Shown: positions 1-7,152 of the stretch, piece after piece
How positions within the stretch are numbered: position 1 is the stretch's first letter
Layout of the letters: each line of letters begins with the position of its first letter
Assembly (NCBI GenBank): GCA_005882155.1
Contig: VBCQ01000053.1
Location: 1 to 8,090 of the forward strand
Direction: 5' to 3'
DNA: 8,090 nucleotides
From: Betaproteobacteria bacterium
Lineage (GTDB): Bacteria; Pseudomonadota; Gammaproteobacteria; Burkholderiales; Burkholderiaceae_C
Notes under the pieces: model-generated
The model's database searches: none
What the model was told of the DNA's origin: nothing
The model's input: only the letters and a program-made list of their open reading frames with translations
Made by a program: the position numbers and the translations under genes

Positions 1-1147
1 TTTCGACGAGCTCACGGACCCAGAACAGCGTCTCGAAGTTGTGCTCCAAAGTGGGCCGGCCGAACAAGCCGACCTGCGCGACATACGGCGGGCGAAGCCG
101 TGGCATGCCGCGCTTGCCTTCGATCGATTCGATCATCGCCGACTCTTCGCCGCAGATGTAGGCACCTGCGCCGCGGCGCAGGATGATCTCGGGCATCGCG
201 ATGACGGGCGGGTCGACGCGCAGCTTGTCGATCTCGGCTTCGAGCAGCGCGCGGCAGCCGTGGTACTCGTCGCGCAGGTAGACGTAGCAGGTGTCGATTC
301 CGCAGGCCCATGCCGCGATCAACATGCCTTCGAGAAAACGGTGCGGGTCGCGCTCGAGCAGCACGCGGTCCTTGAAGGTGCCGGGCTCGCCTTCGTCGAT
401 GTTGACCGCCATCAGGCGCGGTGCCGGCTCGGCGCGAACGATGCGCCACTTGCGCCCGGCCGGAAAGCCCGCGCCGCCGAGCCCGCGCAGGCCCGAGTCT
501 TCGAGCGTCTTGATGACCGACTCGATGCTGCGCGCTTCGGATAGGCACGACTTGAGCAACTGGTAGCCGCCTTCGGCGCGGTACTGGTCGAGATCGATGA
601 ACGCTTCCGGTTGGTGACGCGTCGCCTTGTCGCGCACCGCTGCGGCGACCGCGTCGCAGGTCGCGCGGGGGATCGGGTTCTGGCCGACGACTGCCGCGGG
701 GGCTTGTTCGCAACGACCGATGCACGGTGCGGCGATGACGCGCACTTCGCGGCCGAGCAGCGCCGGCAGTTTGGCGAGCAAGTCGTCGGCACCGGCGAGC
801 TCGCACGACAGGCCGTCGCAGACGCGAACCGTCAGCGCAGCGGGCGCGGCCTCGCCTTCCTTCACGATGTCGAAGTGGTGATAGAAGCTTGCGACTTCGT
901 AGACCTCGGCTTGGGGCAGTCGCATCTCTTGCGCGAGGGCGGCGAGGTGCGCGGCCGAGAGGTGGCCGAAGCGGTCTTGCAGCTTGTGCAGATGCTCGAT
1001 CAGCAGGTCGCGCTGGCGTGATGAACCGCCGAGCGTGGCCTGCACTTCAGCGAGCGCAGCGGGGTCGACGCGACGGCCCTTCGGCGCCTCGCGTTTGCGC
1101 TGGCGTGTCGGCTCGCGGGCGGCGATCGGGATGATCGGATGGTTCAC
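1..1147 (-). CDS. NuoE-NuoF fusion subunit of NAD-dependent formate dehydrogenase (partial, C-terminus beyond left edge)
   Basis: The visible 382 codons run without a stop from a GTG at 1147-1145 to the left edge. Residues about 25-175 form a NuoE-like thioredoxin-fold [2Fe-2S] domain with the four ligand cysteines in the expected C-x4-C (110, 115) and C-x3-C (142, 146) spacing. From about residue 185 a NuoF-like domain follows, with a glycine-rich FMN/NADH stretch (RGLGGAGFPAGRKW, 221-234), DEGEPGTFKDR (251-261) and GAGAYICGEESA (326-337). The 4Fe-4S cysteines of NuoF would lie beyond the window. Fused NuoE-NuoF chains are known as the diaphorase (beta) subunit of soluble NAD-linked formate dehydrogenases, passing electrons from the Mo/W alpha subunit to NAD+. 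Its position after formyl-CoA genes supports formate as the substrate; a hydrogenase or other diaphorase is less likely. GTG is the only usual start after the upstream in-frame stop at 1186-1184; its ribosome binding site is weak. Confidence 0.92.
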   Translation of the reverse strand, partial: MNHPIIPIAAREPTRQRKREAPKGRRVDPAALAEVQATLGGSSRQRDLLIEHLHKLQDRFGHLSAAHLAALAQEMRLPQAEVYEVASFYHHFDIVKEGEAAPAALTVRVCDGLSCELAGADDLLAKLPALLGREVRVIAAPCIGRCEQAPAAVVGQNPIPRATCDAVAAAVRDKATRHQPEAFIDLDQYRAEGGYQLLKSCLSEARSIESVIKTLEDSGLRGLGGAGFPAGRKWRIVRAEPAPRLMAVNIDEGEPGTFKDRVLLERDPHRFLEGMLIAAWACGIDTCYVYLRDEYHGCRALLEAEIDKLRVDPPVIAMPEIILRRGAGAYICGEESAMIESIEGKRGMPRLRPPYVAQVGLFGRPTLEHNFETLFWVRELVE

Positions 1148-1161
1148 GCTTCGGCGTTCAT
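1144..1161 (-). other. five-codon leader ORF overlapping the formate dehydrogenase start
   Basis: An ATG at 1161-1159 opens a five-codon frame (MNAEA) whose TGA at 1146-1144 overlaps the GTG start of the formate dehydrogenase subunit as GTGA. This geometry would permit translational coupling at a start that has no good Shine-Dalgarno sequence of its own. The mini-ORF also lacks a clear ribosome binding site, so it may be chance. Confidence 0.25.
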
Positions 1162-1180
1162 GAGAGTGGATGTGCGCAGG

Positions 1181-1228
1181 CCCTCACCCCTGCCCTCTCC
1201 CGCAAGCGGGAGAGGGAGCAGGTGAGGG
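1181..1228. repeat. REP-like imperfect palindrome between the synthetase and formate dehydrogenase genes
   Basis: Two 23-base arms (1181-1203 and 1206-1228) around an AA loop pair at 19 of 23 positions. The inner 11 pairs and outer 8 pairs are perfect, with a 4-base internal mismatch. The core is the CCCTCTCCCGC-AA-GCGGGAGAGGG type that is dispersed in many copies in GC-rich proteobacterial genomes (general knowledge). It fills most of the 93-bp gap between the synthetase stop (1241) and the formate dehydrogenase start (1147). There is no T-tract after it on the minus strand, so it is not a canonical terminator, but it could dampen read-through or protect upstream mRNA ends. Confidence 0.8.
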
Positions 1229-1240
1229 TGTGCGAGCCTA

Positions 1241-3272
1241 TCAAAGCAACCCCGCCCCCCTTGCCCACTGGTACTTCGCCCCCAGCACCGCCACCGGGAT
1301 CTCGGTCGAATACGCATACGCCGGAATCCCATGCTGGTACAAATACTCCGACGCCTCCTCGACCTGCACATCGCCCGCCAGCGACGCGACGATCGGCTTC
1401 TCGATGCCCTTCGCGCGCATCTCGTCGCGCGCATCGACGACGAGCTTGGCGAACACCATCGGCGGCGTGATGATCGTGTGCCAGTAGCCGAGGATCAGCG
1501 AATGGATTCGCGGGTCCGACAGCCCGAGCAGCACCGTGTTCTTGTAGGTCTGCGGCGGCTCGCCGCCGGTGATGTCGACCGGGTTGCCGGCCGCGCCGAA
1601 CGGCGGGATGAACTTGCGGAACGACTTGTCGAGGTCTTCGGGCATCGGCATCAGCGTGAGCTTGTTGTCGACGCAGGCGTCGGACAGCAACACGCCCGAT
1701 CCTCCCGCGCCGGTGATGATCACGACGTTCTCGCCCTTGGGCGTCGGCAGCATCGGCACGCCGCGCGCGAAGTCGAGCAGGTCGCGCAGGCTCTTCGCGC
1801 GGATGACGCCCGACTGCCTGAAGACGTCGTCGTAGATCTTGTCGTTGCCGGCGAGCGCACCGGTGTGCGAGCTCGCTGCCTTCGCGCCGGCCGACGTGCG
1901 GCCGGCCTTCAGCACGATGACCGGTTTCTTCTTCGAGACGCGCTTGGCGACCTCGGCGAACGCGCGCCCATCCTTCAAGTCTTCGCAGTGCTGCGCGATG
2001 ACCTTGGTGTTCGGGTCCTGCTCGAAGAAGATCAACAGGTCGTCCTCGTCGATGTCGCACTTGTTGCCCAAGCCGACGATCGCCGACACGCCCATCTTGG
2101 CTGAGCGCGAGAAGCCGATGATCGCCATGCCGATGCCGCCCGACTGCGACGACAGCGCCGCCGAGCCCTTGACGGCCGATCTCGACGAGCTGCTCCTGCA
2201 TCTCGTGGTTGCCGGTCTCGGCAAAACCCGACGGGATCAGCACCGCGCCGGCGACCTTCTTCTCGCCGCACTCGACGAGCGCACCGGCGACGAACTTGGC
2301 AGGGATCGCGAACACCGCCGTGTCGATCTCCTCGGGCACGTCCTTCACGCTCTTGAACGCCTTGTAGCCGAGGATCTCGTCGGCGCTCGGGTGGATCGGG
2401 TAGATCTGCCCCTTGTAGCCGCCGTTGATGAGGTTCTTCATCACCGAGTTGCCGATCTTGCCGGTCTCCGACGACGCGCCGATCACCGCCACCGACTTGG
2501 GCGACATGATGCGGTTCATCGAGACGAGGATGTCGGCTTCGGCCGGGCGATAGCGCGCCGGCTTCGGGTTGAAGTCGACGACGACGCGAACGTCGGCAGC
2601 GATCACACCGCTCTTGCTCGCGAACACCGGGTTCAGGTCGAGCTCCGAAATCTCGGGGAAGTCGCTGACGAGCTCGCTGACGCCGACGATCAACTTCGCA
2701 AGCGCCTCGCGGTCGACCGGCTCGCTGCCGCGAACGCCTCTGAGCATCTCGGCGGCCTGGATGCCGTCGAGCATCGAAACCGCATCCGCATGCGTCGCCG
2801 GTGCGAGGCGGAACGTGATGTCTTTCAGCACTTCGACGAGCACGCCGCCGAGGCCGAAGGCGACCAGCTTGCCGAAGCTCCCGTCAGTCACCGCGCCGAC
2901 GATCACCTCGAGGCCGCCCGTGATCATCTGCTGGACCTGCACGCCGAGGATGTTGGCGTCGGCCTTGTACTTCTTCGCGTTGGCGATGATCGTGTCGTAG
3001 CCCTTCGCGACCTCGTCGGCGCTCTTCAGGCCGACCAGCACGCCGCCGGCTTCGGTCTTGTGCAGGATGTCGGGCGAGACGATCTTCATGACGACCGGGA
3101 AGCCCGTCGCCGCAGCGAGCTTCGCTGCCGCGGCAGCATCGGTCGCGACGCCTTCCTTCGGCACCGCGATGCCGTAGGCGTCGCAGACGAGCTTGCCCTC
3201 GGGGGCCGTCAGCGCGGTGCGGCCGCTGGCCTTGACGGCGTCGAGAATTTCTCTGACCTTGGTCTTGTTCAT
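1241..3272 (-). pseudogene. ADP-forming acyl-CoA synthetase (acetate-CoA ligase family), split by an internal deletion and frameshift
   Basis: The gene starts at ATG 3272-3270 with an AGGGA-type ribosome binding site, 33 bp after the CoA-transferase. The first 367 codons hold an ATP-grasp domain (about 1-235; VVMKIVSPDILHKTEAGGV at 60-78) and then a CoA-binding Rossmann domain (about 255-367; SVAVIGASSETGKIGNSV). The frame then breaks at about 2174. The rest continues one frame over from 2173 to a TGA at 1243-1241: 310 residues starting VKGSAALSSQSGGIG and carrying SSHTGALAG, the segment that holds the phosphorylated histidine in this family. Family members carry roughly 30 residues, including a GPN-x-x-G motif, between these two blocks; they are absent here, so bases are missing (length of the form 3n+2). 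An intact protein would be about 700 residues, the normal size. The role would be interconversion of an acyl- or formyl-CoA and its acid with ATP. It could also be an assembly error. Confidence 0.9.
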
Positions 3273-3305
3273 GTTGTCCCTCGCGAGTGGTTGGAGGTTG
3301 GAGCG

Positions 3306-4513
3306 TCAGATCACGCGTTCGGCGCGCAATGCAGCGATCGCGTCCTTGCCATAGCCGAGCTCAGCGAGCACTTGCTCGGTGTGCTCGCCGAGCAGCGGAG
3401 ATCGCGTCACCTCGGTCGCGCTGTCCGACATCTTGATCGGGTTGCCGACCGACAAGTACTTGCCGCGCTTCGGGTGATCGACCTCGACGATCGTGCCCGT
3501 CTCGCGCAGCGACTCGTCGGCGGCAATCTCCTTCATCGACAAGATCGGACCGCACGGGATGTCGTACTCGTTCAAGATCTCCATCGCCTCGAACTTGGTC
3601 TTCGTCATCGTCCATTTCTCGATGCGCGCAAAGATCGGCTTCAGGTGCAGGAGGCGCGCCGATGGCGTCGCATAGGCCTCGTCGGTGATCCAGCTCTCTT
3701 CGCCGATCACCTTGCAGACTGCCGGCCACACCGCCGCCTGCGTGATGAAGTAGATGTAGGCGTTCGGGTCGGTCTCCCAGCCCTTGCACTTCAAGATCCA
3801 GCCCGGCTGGCCACCGCCCGACGCGTTGCCGGCGCGCGGCACCGCATCGCCGAAATGCGTGTCCGGGTACTGCGGGTACTCGGTGAGTACGCCCGTGCGT
3901 TCAAGCCGCTGCTGGTCGCGCAGCTTGACGCGGCACAGGTTGAGCACGGCGTCCTGCATCGGCGCGAGCACCTTCTGGCCGCGGCCGGTCGAGTTGCGCT
4001 GGTACAGCGCCGCGACGATGCCGAGCGCCAAGTGCACGCCGGTGCCGCTGTCGCCGATCTGCGCGCCGGTGACCATCGGCGGGCCGTCGTCGAAGCCGGT
4101 CGTCGAGGCCGACCCGCCGGCGCACTGCGCGACGTTCTCATAGACCTTGCAGTCGGCGTACTTGCCGGGGCCGAAACCCTTGACCGACGCGACGATCATG
4201 CGCGGATTGAGCTCCTGGATGTACTTCCAGGTCACGCCCATGCGATCGAGCGCGCCGGGCGCGAAATTCTCGACCAGCACGTCGCATTTCTTGATCAGCG
4301 CGGCGAGCACTTCCTTGCCCTTCGGGTTCTTCGTGTCGAGCGTGATCGAGCGCTTGTTGTGGTTGAGCATCGTGAAGTAGAGGCTGTCCACATCGGGGAT
4401 GTCGCGCAGTTGGCTTCGCGTGGCGTCGCCCTCGCCGGCGCGCTCGACCTTGATCACGTCGGCGCCGAGCCAGGCCAGCAGAGGATTCGAACCCCGTCCA
4501 ATGCCTTGCTCAT
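3306..4513 (-). pseudogene. frc: formyl-CoA transferase (class III CoA-transferase), start region damaged by deletion and frameshift
   Basis: Most of the protein closely matches formyl-CoA:oxalate CoA-transferase, which moves CoA from formyl-CoA to an acid. Recognisable blocks are KVYENVAQCAGG, GAQIGDSGTG with the catalytic aspartate (Asp169 in the Oxalobacter formigenes enzyme), KLRDQQRLERTG, GQPGWILKCKGWETD and APLLGEHT-like SPLLGEHTEQVL. The GGGG active-site loop reads SGGG here. The true start is ATG 4513-4511, with an excellent AGGAG 7 bases upstream: it encodes MSKALDGVRIL, then the frame breaks at about 4481 and continues one frame over as LLAWLGADVIKVER. Compared with known Frc proteins, about 13 residues (equivalent to 12-24, including active-site His15 and Gln17) are missing, so about 40 bases are gone. 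Read as written, translation from the ATG gives 19 residues and stops at 4454. A GTG at 4457 could be called as a start but would lack the N-terminal active-site segment. Confidence 0.92.
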
Positions 4514-4518
4514 TCGAA

Positions 4519-4528
4519 CTCTCCTTTA
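4519..4528 (-). promoter_or_regulatory. Shine-Dalgarno of the CoA-transferase, overlapping the lyase stop codon
   Basis: The lyase stop TAA (4528-4526) runs directly into AAAGGAGAG (4527-4519), 5 bases before the ATG at 4513. This strong site fixes the start of the CoA-transferase despite the downstream frame break, and the 12-base stop-to-start spacing indicates tight co-translation of the two genes. Confidence 0.85.
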
Positions 4529-6280
4529 CTTGTACATCGTCTGCGCCATCGTCCCCGGTGCATACACCTTCGGATCGACCCAGATGTTGATCACCGCCGA
4601 ACGACCGGTCTTCTGCACCGACTCTCTCGCCCGCAGCAATGCCGGAGCGATCTGCGCCGGATCGCGCACTTCTTCGCCGTAGCCGCCGAGCATCTCGCCA
4701 AATCGGCCATACGGAACATCACCCAACAGATTGCCGACGTTGCCGCGCTCCTCGCCGTACTTCGCGAGCTGCCCGTAGCGGATCTGGTTCATCGCCGAGT
4801 TGTTGCCGATCACTGCGATGTACGGCACCTTGAAGCGATTCGCGGTTTCGATGTCGAACGCCGTCATGCCGAACGCGCCGTCGCCGTAGTAGCACAGCAC
4901 TTCCTTGTCGGGGTTGGCAAGCCCCGCGGCGATCGCAAAGCCTGTGCCCACCCCGAGCGAGCCGAGCGCACCGGGGTCCATCCACTGCCCCGGACGGCGC
5001 GGCCTCACCGCCTGCGCCGAGATCGTCACGACGTCACCGCCGTCGCCGATGTACACCGTGTCGTCGCGCAGGAATTCATTGATCTCGTAGGCGACGCGGT
5101 AGGGGTGGATCAGCGCGTTGTCGGACTTGAACAGCGGCATCAGCTTGGCGGTCGCCACCTCTTCGGCAGCCGAGAGCTCCTGCATCCAGGCGCGCCGCAT
5201 CTGGCGCTTGTCGTTCTTGATCCGGCCCGTCGCGGCTTGCAGGACCGCTCCGAGGATCGCGCCCGGGTCGCCGACCAGGCCGAGGTCGATGTCGCGGTTC
5301 TTGCCGACCGTCGAGTAGCTCATGTCGATCTGCACCAGCTTCAGGTCGCGGCTGATGCGCTTGCCGTAGCCCATGCGGAAGTCGAACGGCGTGCCGACGA
5401 TGACGATCACGTCGGCCTTCGCGAAGGCCTGCGAACGGGTGCGGTCGAAGTGGTGCGGGTCGTCGGGCGGCAACAGGCCGCGGCTCGCGCCGTTGAAATA
5501 GCCGGGGATGTCGAGGCCGCGCAAGATCGCCGCTGCTTCTTCATGGCCGCGCGCGGTCCAGACTTGCTGGCCGAAGAGGATCGCCGGGCGCTCGGCATCG
5601 ACCAGCAGGTTCGCGAGCTTCTCGATATCGACCGGGTCGCCGAGCGACTTCGTCGACACACGGTATTTGCCCGGCGCAGGGATCACTGCTTTGGCGAGCT
5701 CGATCTCGCGGTCGAGGATGTCGCGTGGAATCTCGAGGTACGACGGGCCCGGCGCACCATTGAAGCACTCGCGCGCGGCCATCGAGATCATGTCGGCGAC
5801 GCGTTCGGTCGAGCGCACGCTGGCGGCAAACTTGGTGATCGGCCGCATCATGTCGACATGAGGCAGGTCTTGCAGCGAGCCCATCATGTGCTGCGTCATG
5901 CCGCCTTGGCCGCCGATATGCAGGATCGGGCTTTCGGAGCGGAACGCCGTCGCGACACCAGTGACCGCGTTGGTGCAGCCGGGCCCCGCCGTCGTGACCA
6001 CGCAGCCGAGCTTGCCGGTTTGGCGTGCATAGCCGTCGGCCGCATGCGCGGCGACCTGCTCGTGGTGCACGTCGATGATGCGGATGCCTTCGTCGACGCA
6101 GCCGTCGTAGATGTCGATGATGTGCCCGCCGCACAGCGTGAAGATCGTGTCCACGCCTTCGTTCTTCAGCGCGCGTGCGACCAGATGGCCGCCGGAGATG
6201 ACGTTGGCGTCGCGGCTTTTGCGCTTCAAGGTGTCGTCGGCGGTCGTCGACGCGGGCTTGGCTTCGGTGGCTGAGGACAT
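4526..6280 (-). CDS. ThDP-dependent 2-hydroxyacyl-CoA lyase / oxalyl-CoA decarboxylase family enzyme
   Basis: An intact 584-residue ThDP enzyme. The N-terminal Pyr domain (about 28-195) carries the cofactor-activating glutamate in VHHEQ (Glu74) and TTAGPGCTNAVTG (96-108). A central domain follows (about 215-350). The C-terminal PP domain has the ThDP/Mg motif GDG (466-468) to NN (493-494). The start ATG 6280 has AAGGAAA just upstream. Known family members cleave 2-hydroxyacyl-CoA to formyl-CoA plus an aldehyde or ketone, or decarboxylate oxalyl-CoA to formyl-CoA. The residues that mark oxalyl-CoA decarboxylase (the YEE stretch near 120 and the C-terminal ESGR segment) are not seen: the matching places read DLPHVD (138-143) and YAPGTM (573-578). 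2-Hydroxyacyl-CoA lyase is therefore my preferred call, with an acetolactate-synthase-like enzyme less likely. It is the first gene of the leftward operon and is the only undamaged enzyme gene complete in the window. Its exact substrate cannot be read from sequence. Confidence 0.85.
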   Translation of the reverse strand: MSSATEAKPASTTADDTLKRKSRDANVISGGHLVARALKNEGVDTIFTLCGGHIIDIYDGCVDEGIRIIDVHHEQVAAHAADGYARQTGKLGCVVTTAGPGCTNAVTGVATAFRSESPILHIGGQGGMTQHMMGSLQDLPHVDMMRPITKFAASVRSTERVADMISMAARECFNGAPGPSYLEIPRDILDREIELAKAVIPAPGKYRVSTKSLGDPVDIEKLANLLVDAERPAILFGQQVWTARGHEEAAAILRGLDIPGYFNGASRGLLPPDDPHHFDRTRSQAFAKADVIVIVGTPFDFRMGYGKRISRDLKLVQIDMSYSTVGKNRDIDLGLVGDPGAILGAVLQAATGRIKNDKRQMRRAWMQELSAAEEVATAKLMPLFKSDNALIHPYRVAYEINEFLRDDTVYIGDGGDVVTISAQAVRPRRPGQWMDPGALGSLGVGTGFAIAAGLANPDKEVLCYYGDGAFGMTAFDIETANRFKVPYIAVIGNNSAMNQIRYGQLAKYGEERGNVGNLLGDVPYGRFGEMLGGYGEEVRDPAQIAPALLRARESVQKTGRSAVINIWVDPKVYAPGTMAQTMYK

Positions 6281-6313
6281 GGGTTTCCTTCGAGAATCGC
6301 GGGACTCATGCAG

Positions 6314-6319
6314 ACTATG
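6314..6319 (-). promoter_or_regulatory. candidate -10 element for the lyase operon
   Basis: On the minus strand CATAGT (6319-6314) is a moderate -10 hexamer that predicts a start near 6307. The FNR-type palindrome centre (6349.5) would then sit about 42 bases upstream, close to the -41.5 spacing of class II activation. The expected -35 position is GC-rich and poor, as is common for activator-dependent promoters. This is a prediction from spacing only. Confidence 0.35.
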
Positions 6320-6342
6320 ATTGGCGCACGTGTCTTCCGCCG

Positions 6343-6356
6343 TTGACCGTGGTCAA
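6343..6356. promoter_or_regulatory. FNR/CRP-family operator, TTGACC-GT-GGTCAA
   Basis: A perfect palindrome with two 6-base arms around 2 central bases lies in the 117-bp divergent gap between the lyase and the Crp/Fnr gene. It has the TTGAC-N4-GTCAA form of FNR-subfamily sites (FNR consensus TTGAT-N4-ATCAA). It is 48 bases from the regulator's start codon and 69 from the lyase start. The left arm also resembles a -35 hexamer on the plus strand, which would allow autoregulation, but no good plus-strand -10 follows it. Confidence 0.65.
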
Positions 6357-6397
6357 GATTCCGGAAAACCGGCGCCGATCCAAGCCCGCGGAACCCC

Positions 6398-7006
6398 ATG
6401 ACCCGTCTGTCGAACCACGCGGAACGCAACGTCATCCGGCTGCAGCTTCAGCAAAACGTCGTCTTGCAATCGCTGCGCGAAGACGATCGCGCCGAGCTCG
6501 AATCGCACCTCGACATCGTCGACGGCCACAAGGGCGATTTCCTGCTGCACCAGGGCGTTCGCGAGATGGAGCAGTACTTCATTCTCGACGGCATCCTGAA
6601 GCGCGTCGTCGCCAATGCCGAAGGCAAGGAGATGATCCTGCGCTTCGCCGACGAGGGCGAGATGGAGACGAGCTATGCGGCGTGGCGGCTCGGCACGCCG
6701 ACGCCGTACGGCATCGTCTGCGTGACGAAGGCGCGCGTGGCGCGAATGCCCCTCACCGAGTGGGTCGACTTCATCAACCGGCGTCCGCAGACGAAGGAGA
6801 CCTTCGAATATGCCGTGATGCGCGGCATGAGCGAGATCATGGCGCACACGATCACGCTGCACCTGCTCGACGCGCCGGGTCGCGTGCACCGCTTCATGCG
6901 CAAGCACCCGAATCTCGTCGACCGGATTCCGCAGAAGGAACTCGCGTCGTATCTGAATCTGTCGGCCGAGACGCTGAGCCGGCTGAGGCATCGCGGGAAG
7001 ATTTGA
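6398..7006 (+). CDS. Crp/Fnr-family transcriptional regulator without C-terminal wing
   Basis: 202 residues, transcribed divergently from the lyase operon. Residues about 20-125 form the cyclic-nucleotide-binding-type sensory beta-barrel (GDFLLHQG, QYFILDGILKRVV), followed by a dimerisation helix (about 130-158) and a helix-turn-helix (177-197). The recognition helix reads AETLSRL, giving the E-x-x-S-R pattern (191, 194, 195) by which FNR contacts TTGA half-sites; this fits the palindrome upstream. The chain stops right after that helix (RHRGKI), so the usual winged beta-hairpin is absent, as in a known short subgroup of Crp/Fnr proteins. There is only one cysteine (108), so an oxygen-sensing 4Fe-4S cluster of the FNR type is excluded; the effector is unknown. 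An in-frame stop at 6344 and the lack of another ATG support this start, although its ribosome binding site is weak. It is probably the local activator of the formyl-CoA operon (inference). Confidence 0.9.
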   Translation: MTRLSNHAERNVIRLQLQQNVVLQSLREDDRAELESHLDIVDGHKGDFLLHQGVREMEQYFILDGILKRVVANAEGKEMILRFADEGEMETSYAAWRLGTPTPYGIVCVTKARVARMPLTEWVDFINRRPQTKETFEYAVMRGMSEIMAHTITLHLLDAPGRVHRFMRKHPNLVDRIPQKELASYLNLSAETLSRLRHRGKI

Positions 7007-7044
7007 TCGTCCAGGGGTTTTGCGCTGCGGACACACACCTGGAC

Positions 7045-7143
7045 CCCGTTCGGGCTGAGCCTGTATTCCCGATCGTCCTGAGCTTGTCGAAGGAAGCCTG
7101 GTGGACTTCACGCGGGCACTTCGACAAGCTCAGTGCGAACGGG
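7045..7143. repeat. REP-like nested palindrome between convergent genes
   Basis: A perfect 15-base inverted repeat, CTGAGCTTGTCGAAG (7078-7092) and its complement (7119-7133), is enclosed by a second perfect 8-base pair, CCCGTTCG (7045-7052) and CGAACGGG (7136-7143). A degenerate copy of the motif (GGCTGAGCCTGT, 7053-7064) lies inside the left flank. The TGAGCTTGTCGAAG motif is dispersed in many GC-rich proteobacterial genomes (general knowledge). It fills the 146-bp gap between the ends of the regulator and the kinase-like gene, where it may act as a bidirectional transcription barrier. Confidence 0.82.
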
Positions 7144-7152
7144 ATGTCTTGC

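Noticed and set aside
12..806. A 264-residue minus-strand open frame in the left region.
   Set aside because: It is an arginine-rich alternate frame of the formate dehydrogenase subunit, whose own frame shows the cysteine ligands and FMN motifs.
4479..4498. Minus-strand GGGGTTCGAATCCTC at the CoA-transferase junction resembles a tRNA T-arm, hinting at an attachment site or tRNA remnant.
   Set aside because: The bases encode the expected DGVRIL residues of the CoA-transferase, stem pairing is imperfect, and no other tRNA part is present nearby; treated as chance.
1839..4682. A 947-residue open frame on the plus strand.
   Set aside because: It is antisense to the synthetase and CoA-transferase, has an arginine/aspartate/histidine/leucine-rich shadow composition, and shows no domain; GC-rich coding often leaves such frames.
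5105..6274. A 389-residue plus-strand open frame opposite the lyase.
   Set aside because: It is a mirror of a well-supported gene with biased composition and no recognisable motif.
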